From Solobacterium sp. (GTDB taxonomy: Bacteria > Bacillota_I > Bacilli_A > Erysipelotrichales > Erysipelotrichaceae), in assembly GCA_017421125.1 (NCBI GenBank), contig JAFOMZ010000142.1:1-41363 (forward strand): 41,363 nucleotides of DNA, in the 5' to 3' direction. The notes under the pieces are model-generated. The model searched no databases. It was not told the origin of the DNA and saw nothing but the letters and a program-made list of their open reading frames with translations. The stretch's first letter is position 1; every line of letters begins with the position of its first letter. Positions 17,876 to 25,810 of the stretch are shown here, one piece after another. The position numbers and the translations under genes were made by a program.

Positions 17876-18529
17876 ATGATTTCAATACCTGTTGACTGGA
17901 TTACTTATATAAATATCGGACTTGTAGTCTTTTATATTGCCATGATGGTGGTGGGCGCTTCCAAAGGCTTCCTGAGACAGGTCGTCTCACTGATCGGCGT
18001 ATGTCTTTCCCTGTTTGCTTCATGGCGCTACTATGACGTAGCTGCAGCGTATCTCAGGCTCTGGCCGAAGGAATGGACTCCGCTCCAGGATACGCTTCTC
18101 AAAGACAGTGTCTATACATTCGCCAATCAGGCAATGTGGTTTCTGATCATCTTCATTGTATGCAGGATCATTCTGATGATCCTTGAAAGTCTCCTGAAGG
18201 AGATCGAAAGCACGCCGGTAATACGCGAAGTATCGGGACTGCTGGGCGGCGCGATCGGAGTTATCAGCGCGACTGTCTGGGTCATGGTGCTTTTCACAGT
18301 GCTGCATACACCGTTCTTTTCCAACGGCGTGAATATTTCCAACAAGACGTGGATCTCCATGATCCATAATACAGTGGTCTCAACTGCAGATAATGCAGGT
18401 ATTAAACTCGATACATCGGATATGATCGATAAGATCTATTCTGAAGCAAAAGCACTGGATGATTCAGACCGTGAAGCCGTAGCTGAATGGCTGGAAGCGC
18501 AGGGTTTTGATAAACTCGGAGAGGAATAA
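17876..18529 (+). CDS. cvpA: CvpA family membrane protein
   Basis: A 217-residue protein with four hydrophobic helices and the family segment ASKGFLRQVVSLIGV at about 29-43. CvpA was named for colicin V production in E. coli, and its exact molecular role is unsettled. The C-terminal 60 residues are soluble. GGAGG precedes the ATG by 5 nt, and mutS2 follows after 2 nt, a widely conserved Firmicute arrangement. Confidence 0.9.
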   Translation: MISIPVDWITYINIGLVVFYIAMMVVGASKGFLRQVVSLIGVCLSLFASWRYYDVAAAYLRLWPKEWTPLQDTLLKDSVYTFANQAMWFLIIFIVCRIILMILESLLKEIESTPVIREVSGLLGGAIGVISATVWVMVLFTVLHTPFFSNGVNISNKTWISMIHNTVVSTADNAGIKLDTSDMIDKIYSEAKALDDSDREAVAEWLEAQGFDKLGEE

Positions 18530-18531
18530 CG

Positions 18532-20853
18532 ATGAGTACTGAAAGCAGTCTTGAGCTGGATGTAATTCTGCAGGAAATGGAGAATTCCTGCTCTTTTTCT
18601 CTTGGCAGGGAACTGATGCGCAGGACTGTTCCGAGCTTTGATCCGCTTGTCATCAGAAGGGATCATGCCCTGATCAGCGAAGCACTGGAAGCCACTGTCC
18701 GGTTCGGAGAAATGCCTTTCGGAGGGATCACAGACCAGACAATGATGCTGGAAGGCGCAAGAAGACAGAGGGTCCTGACAGCTGCAGAACTGAACAATGA
18801 AGTACGGCTGATCCAGGGGATCCGGGCGATCAAAAGCTACGAAAAGAATCTGGAATCAGACCATCCGTATATCCATGATCTTGTATCTACGATGGTCGTT
18901 CATGATCACTGTGAAGCAAAGCTGACACAGTGCATCAGCCCGTACGGTGAAGTGCTTGATGATGCTTCTGCGGAACTCAGGACGATCCGTAAAGACCTGA
19001 GAAATGCGGATGCGGTGATCGCTTCCGCAGTCAATCATTTCCTTTCGACCCACGCGTCCAGTGTTGTGGACGGCATCGTTACATACAGGGGCGGCAGGGC
19101 GATGGTGCTTGTCAGGGCGGCAGAAAAGAACAACTTCGGAGGCATGGTCTACGGTGACTCTGCCAGCGGACAGGCGTCCTACGTCGAGCCGGCATCCCTG
19201 CTCAACGCAAACAACCGGAAGCAGGAACTGCTTGCCAGGGAAGCGGAAGAAGTTCAGCGGATCCTGGAGGAATGTTCCTATGAAGTATCCCTGGTAGCTG
19301 AGGAAGAACTGGCGAATCTTGAAACATGCGCGATCCTCGACTGTCTGTATGCCAAAGCCTTATGGGGCAAACAGCGCGACGCAGTCGTAGCAGAGCTGAC
19401 CGAAGACCGCAGACTGATCATTGAAAAAGGACGTCATCCTCTGATCGAACGATCAAAAGTCGTTGCCAATACATATCACCTGGAAGATCCGAAGCACCTG
19501 CTTCTGATCACAGGTCCCAATACCGGCGGCAAGACCGTCTCGATGAAGATCATCGGTCTGTTCGTACTGATGACTTACTGCGGTATGCCGGTAACTGCCG
19601 ATCATGCTGTGATCCCGTACTTTGATCATGTCTTTGTCGACATCGGTGATGACCAGTCGGTCGTCAGTTCTCTTTCAAGCTTCTCGGCACAGATCGTCAA
19701 GATCGCTGAGGTCATGCGTGATGCGACTGACAGAAGTCTTGCGCTGCTCGATGAGATCGGATCAGGTACTGACCCGAGAGAAGGTGAAGCGCTCGCCATA
19801 TCCATACTGAATGAACTGAGAAAACGCGAATGCATGACTGTAGCGACGACACACTACGGCAGACTGAAAGCATACGGTAAACGTCATGATGATATCCTGA
19901 CAGCCAGTGTGGAATTCGATATGGAAAAGCTGCAGCCTACATTCAGATATATGGAAGGCACTACAGGCCAGTCCAATGCCTTTGAAGTTGCACAGCGCTA
20001 TGGCCTGCCAAACGGAATTATCAAATACGCCAGATTCCTGAAGGACCAGGCAAGGACACAGGAAGATAAACTGATCGAACAGCTGGAAACACAGGTGGCG
20101 GAAAACCGTCAGCTCAAAGAACAGCTGGAACAGGAACAGCAGGAACTGGATGCCAGGAAAAAGGAAACAGAAGAACTGCTGAACCGTCTTGAACAGGAGA
20201 AAGACCAGTGGAAAGCAAAGGCCGAGGCAGAGATCAGTGCCTACCGGCAGAATGCCTACGAAGAAGCTGATGAGATCCTGCGCCAGATGCGTGAGATGCA
20301 GAGCAATGCCAAATATCATGAAGTGCTGGCAGTCCGTCAGAAGCTGAACCGGAAAGAAGAGATCAGACCGCAGAGCAGTGAACCTCTCAGGGACGACCGC
20401 AGCTTTGCGGTAGGTGATGTCGTTGAACTCAGGGTCAACAATCAGGTGGCCAGGATCACGGCGATCCGCCGGAAAGATATAACGATCGAACTGAACGGCA
20501 GACAGATGCATGTGAAAGAGGATCAGATCCGTCACAGCCTGAGGATCCTGCCCGAAAAGAAGAAAGAAGCGTTTGTAAAATTCGGCGGAAATGTCCTGAC
20601 ACAGACGATGTCTCCCGAATGCAACCTGATCGGTATGCGTGTGGATGAAGCGATGGAAGAACTGTCAGACTACCTGGATTCTGCCAAGATGAACAGTCTG
20701 CTGACTTTCCGCATCATACACGGAGACGGAACCGGAGCACTCCGCAAGGCAGTCCATAACAAGCTGGACCATGACCGTGATGTAGACAGCTATCGTCTGG
20801 GCATGCCCAATGAAGGCGGTACAGGTGCTACTGTGGTAACACTGAAGGGGTGA
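18532..20853 (+). CDS. mutS2: Endonuclease MutS2
   Basis: A 773-residue MutS homologue without the mismatch-recognition domain. In characterised members it acts on branched DNA or on collided ribosomes, depending on species. The ATPase domain has Walker A GPNTGGKT near residue 328, Walker B LLDEIGSGTDP and the TTHYGRLKAY region. A long Glu/Gln-rich coiled coil (about 510-595) follows, and the C-terminal Smr nuclease domain has the motif IHGDGTGALRKAV. Length and domain order are complete. Confidence 0.96.
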   Translation: MSTESSLELDVILQEMENSCSFSLGRELMRRTVPSFDPLVIRRDHALISEALEATVRFGEMPFGGITDQTMMLEGARRQRVLTAAELNNEVRLIQGIRAIKSYEKNLESDHPYIHDLVSTMVVHDHCEAKLTQCISPYGEVLDDASAELRTIRKDLRNADAVIASAVNHFLSTHASSVVDGIVTYRGGRAMVLVRAAEKNNFGGMVYGDSASGQASYVEPASLLNANNRKQELLAREAEEVQRILEECSYEVSLVAEEELANLETCAILDCLYAKALWGKQRDAVVAELTEDRRLIIEKGRHPLIERSKVVANTYHLEDPKHLLLITGPNTGGKTVSMKIIGLFVLMTYCGMPVTADHAVIPYFDHVFVDIGDDQSVVSSLSSFSAQIVKIAEVMRDATDRSLALLDEIGSGTDPREGEALAISILNELRKRECMTVATTHYGRLKAYGKRHDDILTASVEFDMEKLQPTFRYMEGTTGQSNAFEVAQRYGLPNGIIKYARFLKDQARTQEDKLIEQLETQVAENRQLKEQLEQEQQELDARKKETEELLNRLEQEKDQWKAKAEAEISAYRQNAYEEADEILRQMREMQSNAKYHEVLAVRQKLNRKEEIRPQSSEPLRDDRSFAVGDVVELRVNNQVARITAIRRKDITIELNGRQMHVKEDQIRHSLRILPEKKKEAFVKFGGNVLTQTMSPECNLIGMRVDEAMEELSDYLDSAKMNSLLTFRIIHGDGTGALRKAVHNKLDHDRDVDSYRLGMPNEGGTGATVVTLKG

Positions 20854-20857
20854 TCTC

Positions 20858-22624
20858 ATGGACCGTGAATATTTAAAGGCAAAACTTGCAAATCTGCCGG
20901 ATGAGCCGGGCAGCTATCAGATGAAGGATAAAAGCGGGGAGATCATCTATGTCGGCAAAGCAAAGAATCTCCATAACCGCGTGAACCAGTACTTTACTGG
21001 AGCACATGACTTCAAGACGACCAAGCTTGTATCCAATATCGATGACTTTGATTTCATAGTTACCAGAAGTGAAAAAGAAGCCCTGATCCTTGAAATCAAC
21101 CTGATCAAGAAATACAGGCCGAAATACAACATCATGTTCATCGATGACTCGAGCTATCCTTACATCAAGCTGACGAAGGAAAAGTATCCGAGACTGATGA
21201 TCGCGCGTGATATGAAGAAGGACAGACATGCAAGATACTTCGGACCGTTTCCCGACGCGAGTGCAGCGAGAAACACACTGAAGATCCTGCAGACGCTCTA
21301 TCCGTTCAGAAGATGCACAAAGATCCCGGACAAAGTATGTCTGTATTATCACCTCGGACAGTGTCTTGGACCGTGCCAGTATGAGATCAGTCCGGAAGAA
21401 TACGAAAAGATGTCGGACGGAGTCAATTCGTTCCTGAACGGGGATACGAAGGAGATCACGAAAGAACTGAATAGAAAGATGCTGGAAGCCAGTGAAAACC
21501 TCGAATTTGAAAAGGCCGCCCAGTATCATGAAATGATCACCAGTATTGAACGAGTCATAGACCGCCAGATGATCGAAACAGATAAGAAAGGAACCCGTGA
21601 TGTTTTCGCGTGGTATGAAGACCGCGGATATCTGGCGATCACCGGATTCCTGGTCAGAAACGGAACTGTATTGAACAAGGAATTCCGTCTGAAGCCGCTT
21701 TATGGCGATGCCTCGGAAGAATTCCAGTCATTCCTGCTGCAGTTTTATGAGGATCATCCTAAACCGAAAGAACTGGTGCTTCCCGCTGAATGTGAACCGT
21801 TCCAGCAGGATCTGCAGGATACGCTCGGAATGGCAGTGTTCATTCCGAAGAAGGGCTACCGACAGAAACTTGTCGATATGTGCATTGAGAACGCGAAACA
21901 GCAGCTCAATCTGAAATTCGACGCAGCCGAGCAGCAGAACAGCATGACCGAAAATGCCGTGCAGCAGCTTTCCGAACTGGCAGGACGTCCGATGAAACGT
22001 GTTGAGCTCTTCGATAACAGCCATATTTCAGGACAGTTCACCGTCGCAAGCTGTGTCGTATATGAAGACGGCGTACCTGACCGTAAGAGCTACCGTCTTT
22101 ATAAACTGCATACAGGCAACTCTGATGTCGATTCCATGAAAGAAGTTGTTTACCGCAGGTACTTCAGACTGCTGAAAGAAAACGGAAGGATGCCCGACGG
22201 GATCCTCGTCGATGGCGGCAGAACACAGATCGAAGCCGCAAAAGAGATCATTGACTCGCTCGGGATCGATATCAAGATCATGGGTCTGGTCAAGGATGAC
22301 AGGCATAACACGAATGCCCTGATGGATACGGATTACAGGACATTCGATATCGACCGCGACTCAGGACTGTTCTTCCTGCTGACAAGGATGCAGGATGAGG
22401 TCCATAGAAGGGCGATCTCATATCACCGGAAACTCCGCTCCAAAGCACAGACCAAATCGATCCTTGATGAAGTGGAAGGTGTCGGACCGAAACGGAAACA
22501 GAAACTGCTGAAAGCATTCGGAAACTTCACGAATCTCAAAAACGCGGACGTTGAAGCGATCGCGGAAGTCGTTCCGATGGAAACTGCTGCAAAAGTATAT
22601 GCGGCATTGCATGATGAAGGATGA
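20858..22624 (+). CDS. uvrC: Excinuclease ABC subunit C
   Basis: The 588-residue nuclease makes both incisions in nucleotide excision repair with UvrA/UvrB, which are not in the window. The N-terminal GIY-YIG-type domain reads PGSYQMKDKSGEIIYVGKAKNL, so the usual GIY is SYQ-like while the IYVGKAK half is intact. Next come a UVR helix pair (ENLEFEKAAQYHEMI), the RNase H-like C-terminal nuclease (FDNSHISG, VDGGRTQ) and a terminal helix-hairpin-helix (VEGVGPKRKQKLLKAFG). It starts 4 nt after mutS2 within one operon. Confidence 0.96.
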   Translation: MDREYLKAKLANLPDEPGSYQMKDKSGEIIYVGKAKNLHNRVNQYFTGAHDFKTTKLVSNIDDFDFIVTRSEKEALILEINLIKKYRPKYNIMFIDDSSYPYIKLTKEKYPRLMIARDMKKDRHARYFGPFPDASAARNTLKILQTLYPFRRCTKIPDKVCLYYHLGQCLGPCQYEISPEEYEKMSDGVNSFLNGDTKEITKELNRKMLEASENLEFEKAAQYHEMITSIERVIDRQMIETDKKGTRDVFAWYEDRGYLAITGFLVRNGTVLNKEFRLKPLYGDASEEFQSFLLQFYEDHPKPKELVLPAECEPFQQDLQDTLGMAVFIPKKGYRQKLVDMCIENAKQQLNLKFDAAEQQNSMTENAVQQLSELAGRPMKRVELFDNSHISGQFTVASCVVYEDGVPDRKSYRLYKLHTGNSDVDSMKEVVYRRYFRLLKENGRMPDGILVDGGRTQIEAAKEIIDSLGIDIKIMGLVKDDRHNTNALMDTDYRTFDIDRDSGLFFLLTRMQDEVHRRAISYHRKLRSKAQTKSILDEVEGVGPKRKQKLLKAFGNFTNLKNADVEAIAEVVPMETAAKVYAALHDEG

Positions 22625-22630
22625 TATAAT
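22622..22630 (+). promoter_or_regulatory. Extended -10 of the VanY-like gene, leaderless layout
   Basis: TGATATAAT; its TGA is the uvrC stop codon. The ATG follows after 7 nt. Confidence 0.5.
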
Positions 22631-22637
22631 ATCAGGT

Positions 22638-23669
22638 ATGAGTGAAATAAACCGTAACAGCCTTAAGATCCGGATCCTGACAGCATTGTTTGTTTTCAGC
22701 GTCGCTATACTCGGTTCCGTATGTATCGGTATACTCAACAGCAAATATGATTCACTCTCAAGGTATCCGTATACAGACCAGAAGAGCCGTGAACTGATCA
22801 AAGAGTACCTGACGCCGGATGAGATCGATTATATTATTGAATACTCCATCGCACCGAACGTCTTCATTGCCTTTATCCGTGAAGAAGGATTCAATATTTA
22901 CAATGCGGCAGAGTACAAGCGTCTCTCCACATACCAATGGGACAGAACACCGGCCCAGATCGTACGAATGGTCGAGGATACAAGAGATGTCATGGATATC
23001 GATACACTGATCATCCTGCTGTCCCAGTATTCTTATGAAGAGATCAAGGATTACCTGGATAACGGTGATCCGTACAAACAGGACAGTGTTCTGGTCATGA
23101 ACGCTTCAAGTCTTGATGCATGGGTGGACGCGAGCAATACGATCGTCAGACGTACTCCGACACAGCTGCGCGTCGTATCTGAGGAAGTTCCCAGTGACAA
23201 GCAGATCCTGATGCAGGATGAAGCAAAGACGCATCTGGAAGAGATGTGCCAGGGCATACAGACCGGTCTGAAAACAGAAAAGGCATGTGCCGGACTGATC
23301 GTGACCGAAGGCTATGTTTCATATGATAAACAGAAGGAACTGTTCGATGAAGCAAAACTGAGATACGGCAAAGAAGTACTCAGGTATGAACAGTATCCCG
23401 GTCACTGCGAACGGCAGCTCGGACTGACAGTTGACTTCCGGGTAGACGGCATCAGCAACGCTTCCTTCGAACAGACGCTGCAGAGCCTATGGCTGCAGGA
23501 AAACGCATATAAATACGGATTTGTATGTACCTGGGACCATGAAAGCCAGAAGGTCACCGGGATCGGAGCCCAGATGTACCATTACCGCTATGTCGGCAAC
23601 CAGCTGTCCACACAGCTTCATCTGAACCACCAGACATTCGCTGATTACATCGCTTCTGCTAATCGATAG
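22638..23669 (+). CDS. VanY-like (M15B) protein with altered catalytic residues
   Basis: A 343-residue protein with one N-terminal membrane anchor (about 11-32), a helical region of about 150 residues and a C-terminal D-alanyl-D-alanine carboxypeptidase fold. The fold is shown by IVTEGYVSYDKQKELFD, WLQENAYKYGF and YHYRYVG. Two key residues are changed: the zinc His of the SxHxxGxAxD motif is Arg259 (CERQLGLTVD, with Asp266 kept), and the Glu of the E-P-W-H motif is Gln312 (QMYH, with His315 kept). Catalysis is therefore doubtful; it may bind peptidoglycan instead. No Shine-Dalgarno is present. Confidence 0.82.
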   Translation: MSEINRNSLKIRILTALFVFSVAILGSVCIGILNSKYDSLSRYPYTDQKSRELIKEYLTPDEIDYIIEYSIAPNVFIAFIREEGFNIYNAAEYKRLSTYQWDRTPAQIVRMVEDTRDVMDIDTLIILLSQYSYEEIKDYLDNGDPYKQDSVLVMNASSLDAWVDASNTIVRRTPTQLRVVSEEVPSDKQILMQDEAKTHLEEMCQGIQTGLKTEKACAGLIVTEGYVSYDKQKELFDEAKLRYGKEVLRYEQYPGHCERQLGLTVDFRVDGISNASFEQTLQSLWLQENAYKYGFVCTWDHESQKVTGIGAQMYHYRYVGNQLSTQLHLNHQTFADYIASANR

Positions 23670-23684
23670 CAGAAGCTTTTTTTT
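23652..23684 (+). terminator. Terminator of the uvrC / VanY-like unit
   Basis: GCTTCTGCT-AATCGAT-AGCAGAAGC then eight T. The stop codon TAG overlaps the loop and right arm. Confidence 0.9.
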
Positions 23685-23768
23685 CTTTTTCTGCATATTA
23701 ATACCGGACAGGGGAGCAGAACGAACAGCTTCTTTTTCATATATAAAAGGCAAAAAGAGCCGGAATGG

Positions 23769-23797
23769 TTGACATTCGTAAACTTAGGTAATACGAT
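23769..23797 (+). promoter_or_regulatory. Promoter of the BlaI-type regulator and M23 peptidase
   Basis: A consensus TTGACA (23769-23774), 17 bp, then TACGAT (23792-23797). This is the only consensus -35 in the window besides that of tig. Confidence 0.7.
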
Positions 23798-23802
23798 AGA
23801 AG

Positions 23803-23820
23803 GGACTACATATGTAGTCC
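23803..23820 (+). promoter_or_regulatory. Palindromic operator, BlaI/MecI type
   Basis: GGACTACATATGTAGTCC is a perfect 18-bp palindrome containing TACATATGTA, matching the TACA-N2-TGTA core of known BlaI/MecI operators. It starts 6 nt after the -10, over the expected transcription start, so repressor binding would block initiation. Confidence 0.7.
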
Positions 23821-23833
23821 TTTTGGGGGGATC

Positions 23834-24202
23834 ATGGAAGGACTAAGCGAAGCCGAAAACAGAGTGGCAAGAATCATCTGGGATCAGCCGGGTATTTCTT
23901 CAATGGATGTCTGGCATATCTGTGAAGAATTATACGGATGGAAAAAATCTACCGTGTTTACTTTGATCCGTAGGATCAGGGACAAGGGGTACCTGCTTCC
24001 GCAGAGGAGCGGTCTGACGATGGTCATCAGCAAAGACGAGTATTACAGTCATAAGACCAAGAAACTGGTGGAAGAAGAATTCAATGATTCATTGGGTGAC
24101 TTTATCACAAGTTATCTGAAAGACAGAAAACTGACTGTTAATGAAACGCAGCAGCTGACAGCTCTGCTGGAAAGCGTATCGGAGAAAGAAACAGGAAAAT
24201 GA
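23834..24202 (+). CDS. BlaI/MecI/CopY-family transcriptional repressor
   Basis: A 122-residue regulator. The N-terminal winged helix (about 1-75) matches the penicillinase-repressor family: SEAENRVARIIWDQPGISSMDVW, recognition helix KKSTVFTLIRRIRDKGYL and the wing. The C-terminal helices form the dimer domain. The start follows an unusual GGGGGG Shine-Dalgarno. A matching palindrome at the promoter points to autoregulation. No BlaR1/MecR1-like receptor or beta-lactamase is in the window; the co-transcribed partner is a peptidoglycan hydrolase. Confidence 0.9.
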   Translation: MEGLSEAENRVARIIWDQPGISSMDVWHICEELYGWKKSTVFTLIRRIRDKGYLLPQRSGLTMVISKDEYYSHKTKKLVEEEFNDSLGDFITSYLKDRKLTVNETQQLTALLESVSEKETGK

Positions 24203-24203
24203 T

Positions 24204-25610
24204 ATGAAGACAGTAAGGAAAAAACTGATCCAGTTCTCTGCTGCTGTCATGACCGGTATCTGCTTTACGATCTATCCGTCCAGTGCCGAGGAACCTGATT
24301 ACTCAGATTCCAAATACTGGTCGAATCTGTGTTCGGGGCTTCTGCCGCTGACGCAGTCTGAAAAGAAAAGCTGCAGTGCTTATATGGACTATATGTCCGC
24401 GCAGAGTGATGTGCTGAAAAAGCAGCTTGAGGAGATCGAAGCACAGCGTGCAGCGATCGCCGAGAACGTTGTGTACTACGCGCGTCAGGTCAGCGGATAC
24501 CAGTCACAGGCAGATGCATTGAACGGCGAGATCTACGATCTGAATTATAAGATCGAGACAAAGCAGGCAGAGATCGACGAAAAACAGGCTGATATCGATC
24601 AGAGAGAAGCTGACATTACAGAGACTGAAGAGAAGATCCAAAAACGAATGGAGATCTCACAGGAGACGATGAGACTCAACCAGTTTCTGGATGTCATCAT
24701 GGGTGTACGGAAATTCTCAGACCTGATCAGGGTGATCAACGGTCTGTCAGATATCACCGGTTATGATGAAGAAGTCATGCGCGAACTGGCTGAAGAGATC
24801 GCAAAACTCAATGAAGACAAAGAAGAACTTGAAAAAGCAAAGGCGGAACTTGATGTAGCAAAGCAGGATGTCGTTGCACGTCAGAATTCGATCCTTGCAC
24901 TGAAATATCAGGCACAGGTCATCCAGGAAGAATACAGGAAACAGAGTGCCAACCTTGAAGCGCAGGGAAATACGATCGCAGGCGATATCGAAAGTATCCG
25001 TGAAATGATGCGCAGCATTACGGAGAAGCTGAACCAGGTAACTGCCAGCAGCGGCTGGAATTATCCGGTACCGGGTGTGGGCATCAATCCTGAAGCTGGG
25101 ACCTGGCACTACGCATCAGGCGGCGTGCATCTCGGGGCAGACTTTGCCGGACCGCTCGGCTCAACAGTCGTAGCGATCGGCAACGGCGTTGTCCTGAAGA
25201 GCCAGGACGGATGTCCGTACGGTGAGCTTGGAAGTTCCTGCGGAGCCCAGAACCGCAACGGTTCACAGGGCGGCGGCAACCAGGTCTATCTGCTGACAAA
25301 GGTCAACGGAGGACTCTACGCGATCAAATATCTGCATCTGCTTGCAGGAACACCGATCGCTACAGGAAGTATCGTAATGGCTGGAGATGCCATAGGAGCT
25401 TTGGGAAGTTCGGGCAACAGTACAGGTCCGCACTGTCATATAGAGATATTCTTCCTCGGAAGTGCAGCTGACTTTACAAACTATGCACAGACATGGAACG
25501 GTGATTTCTCATTCGGATGCGGATGGGGCTCTGCCGCACTGAACAGACTTTGCGAAAACGGTGCCGGAGCACCATGCAGAGTCAAACCGGAAAGCATTTA
25601 CGGCGGCTAA
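24204..25610 (+). CDS. Secreted coiled-coil M23 peptidase (murein hydrolase)
   Basis: A 468-residue exported protein. A signal peptide (about 1-28, ending PSSA) is followed by long coiled coils (about 65-280, interrupted near 155-190) as in EnvC/PcsB-type cell-separation proteins. The C-terminal M23 endopeptidase domain has zinc site GVHLGADF (His309, Asp313), His378 in YLHL and GPHCHIE (His410, His412), so it looks active. Eight cysteines in the mature protein (43, 57, 337, 346, 411, 439, 450, 458) are unusual for a Firmicute surface protein. It starts 1 nt after the repressor stop. Confidence 0.92.
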   Translation: MKTVRKKLIQFSAAVMTGICFTIYPSSAEEPDYSDSKYWSNLCSGLLPLTQSEKKSCSAYMDYMSAQSDVLKKQLEEIEAQRAAIAENVVYYARQVSGYQSQADALNGEIYDLNYKIETKQAEIDEKQADIDQREADITETEEKIQKRMEISQETMRLNQFLDVIMGVRKFSDLIRVINGLSDITGYDEEVMRELAEEIAKLNEDKEELEKAKAELDVAKQDVVARQNSILALKYQAQVIQEEYRKQSANLEAQGNTIAGDIESIREMMRSITEKLNQVTASSGWNYPVPGVGINPEAGTWHYASGGVHLGADFAGPLGSTVVAIGNGVVLKSQDGCPYGELGSSCGAQNRNGSQGGGNQVYLLTKVNGGLYAIKYLHLLAGTPIATGSIVMAGDAIGALGSSGNSTGPHCHIEIFFLGSAADFTNYAQTWNGDFSFGCGWGSAALNRLCENGAGAPCRVKPESIYGG

Positions 25611-25618
25611 ACGTCAAC

Positions 25619-25656
25619 AGCCGGTATTCGCGCGAATACCGGTTTTTATTTTTTTT
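25619..25656 (+). terminator. Terminator of the repressor-peptidase operon
   Basis: A perfect 22-bp palindrome (25621-25642, arms CCGGTATTCGC) is followed by TTTTTATTTTTTTT. The insertion sequence abuts the end of this T-tract. Confidence 0.9.
25649..25656. repeat. Left target-site duplication of the IS (T8)
   Basis: Eight T residues abut the left inverted repeat and match the eight T after the right one. Confidence 0.65.
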
Positions 25657-25681
25657 AAGTCCTAATTTGCACTGCGTTGGT
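25657..25681 (+). repeat. Left terminal inverted repeat of the IS
   Basis: 25 bp, identical to the reverse complement of 26855-26879. Its inner end supplies part of the transposase -35. Confidence 0.9.
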
Positions 25682-25705
25682 AAACAACGTTGTTAGGGAT
25701 ATAAT
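25677..25705 (+). promoter_or_regulatory. Transposase promoter with palindrome in the spacer
   Basis: TTGGTA (25677-25682, mostly inside the inverted repeat), 17 bp, TATAAT (25700-25705). The spacer holds the perfect palindrome AACAACGTTGTT (25683-25694), a possible operator or transposase site. Confidence 0.6.
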
Positions 25706-25738
25706 TAATTCGTTCTTTGAAAGGGAACACCTAGGAAC

Positions 25739-25807
25739 CTTTCAGGAATGAATTAATGCTAGGGCTTGGCGGTCCGTTAATTCATTCCTGAAAGCTCCGA
25801 CCGCCAA
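25739..25807 (+). promoter_or_regulatory. Transposase mRNA leader: 18-bp hairpin and predicted pseudoknot
   Basis: CTTTCAGGAATGAATTAA (25739-25756) is perfectly complementary to 25777-25794 across a 20-nt loop. Loop bases TTGGCGGTC (25766-25774) are complementary to GACCGCCAA (25799-25807), which ends 3 nt before the transposase ATG. Together they would form an H-type pseudoknot covering the initiation region. Confidence 0.6.
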
Positions 25808-25810
25808 ACT

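Noticed and set aside
19762-20535. 257-codon open frame on the minus strand inside mutS2
   Set aside because: Phe/Leu/Gln-rich mirror of the Glu/Gln coiled-coil codons of MutS2; a shadow, not a gene.
23834-24202. Beta-lactam resistance locus
   Set aside because: The regulator is BlaI-like, but no beta-lactamase, PBP2a or BlaR1-like receptor is present; the partner is an M23 peptidase, so a resistance label is unsupported.
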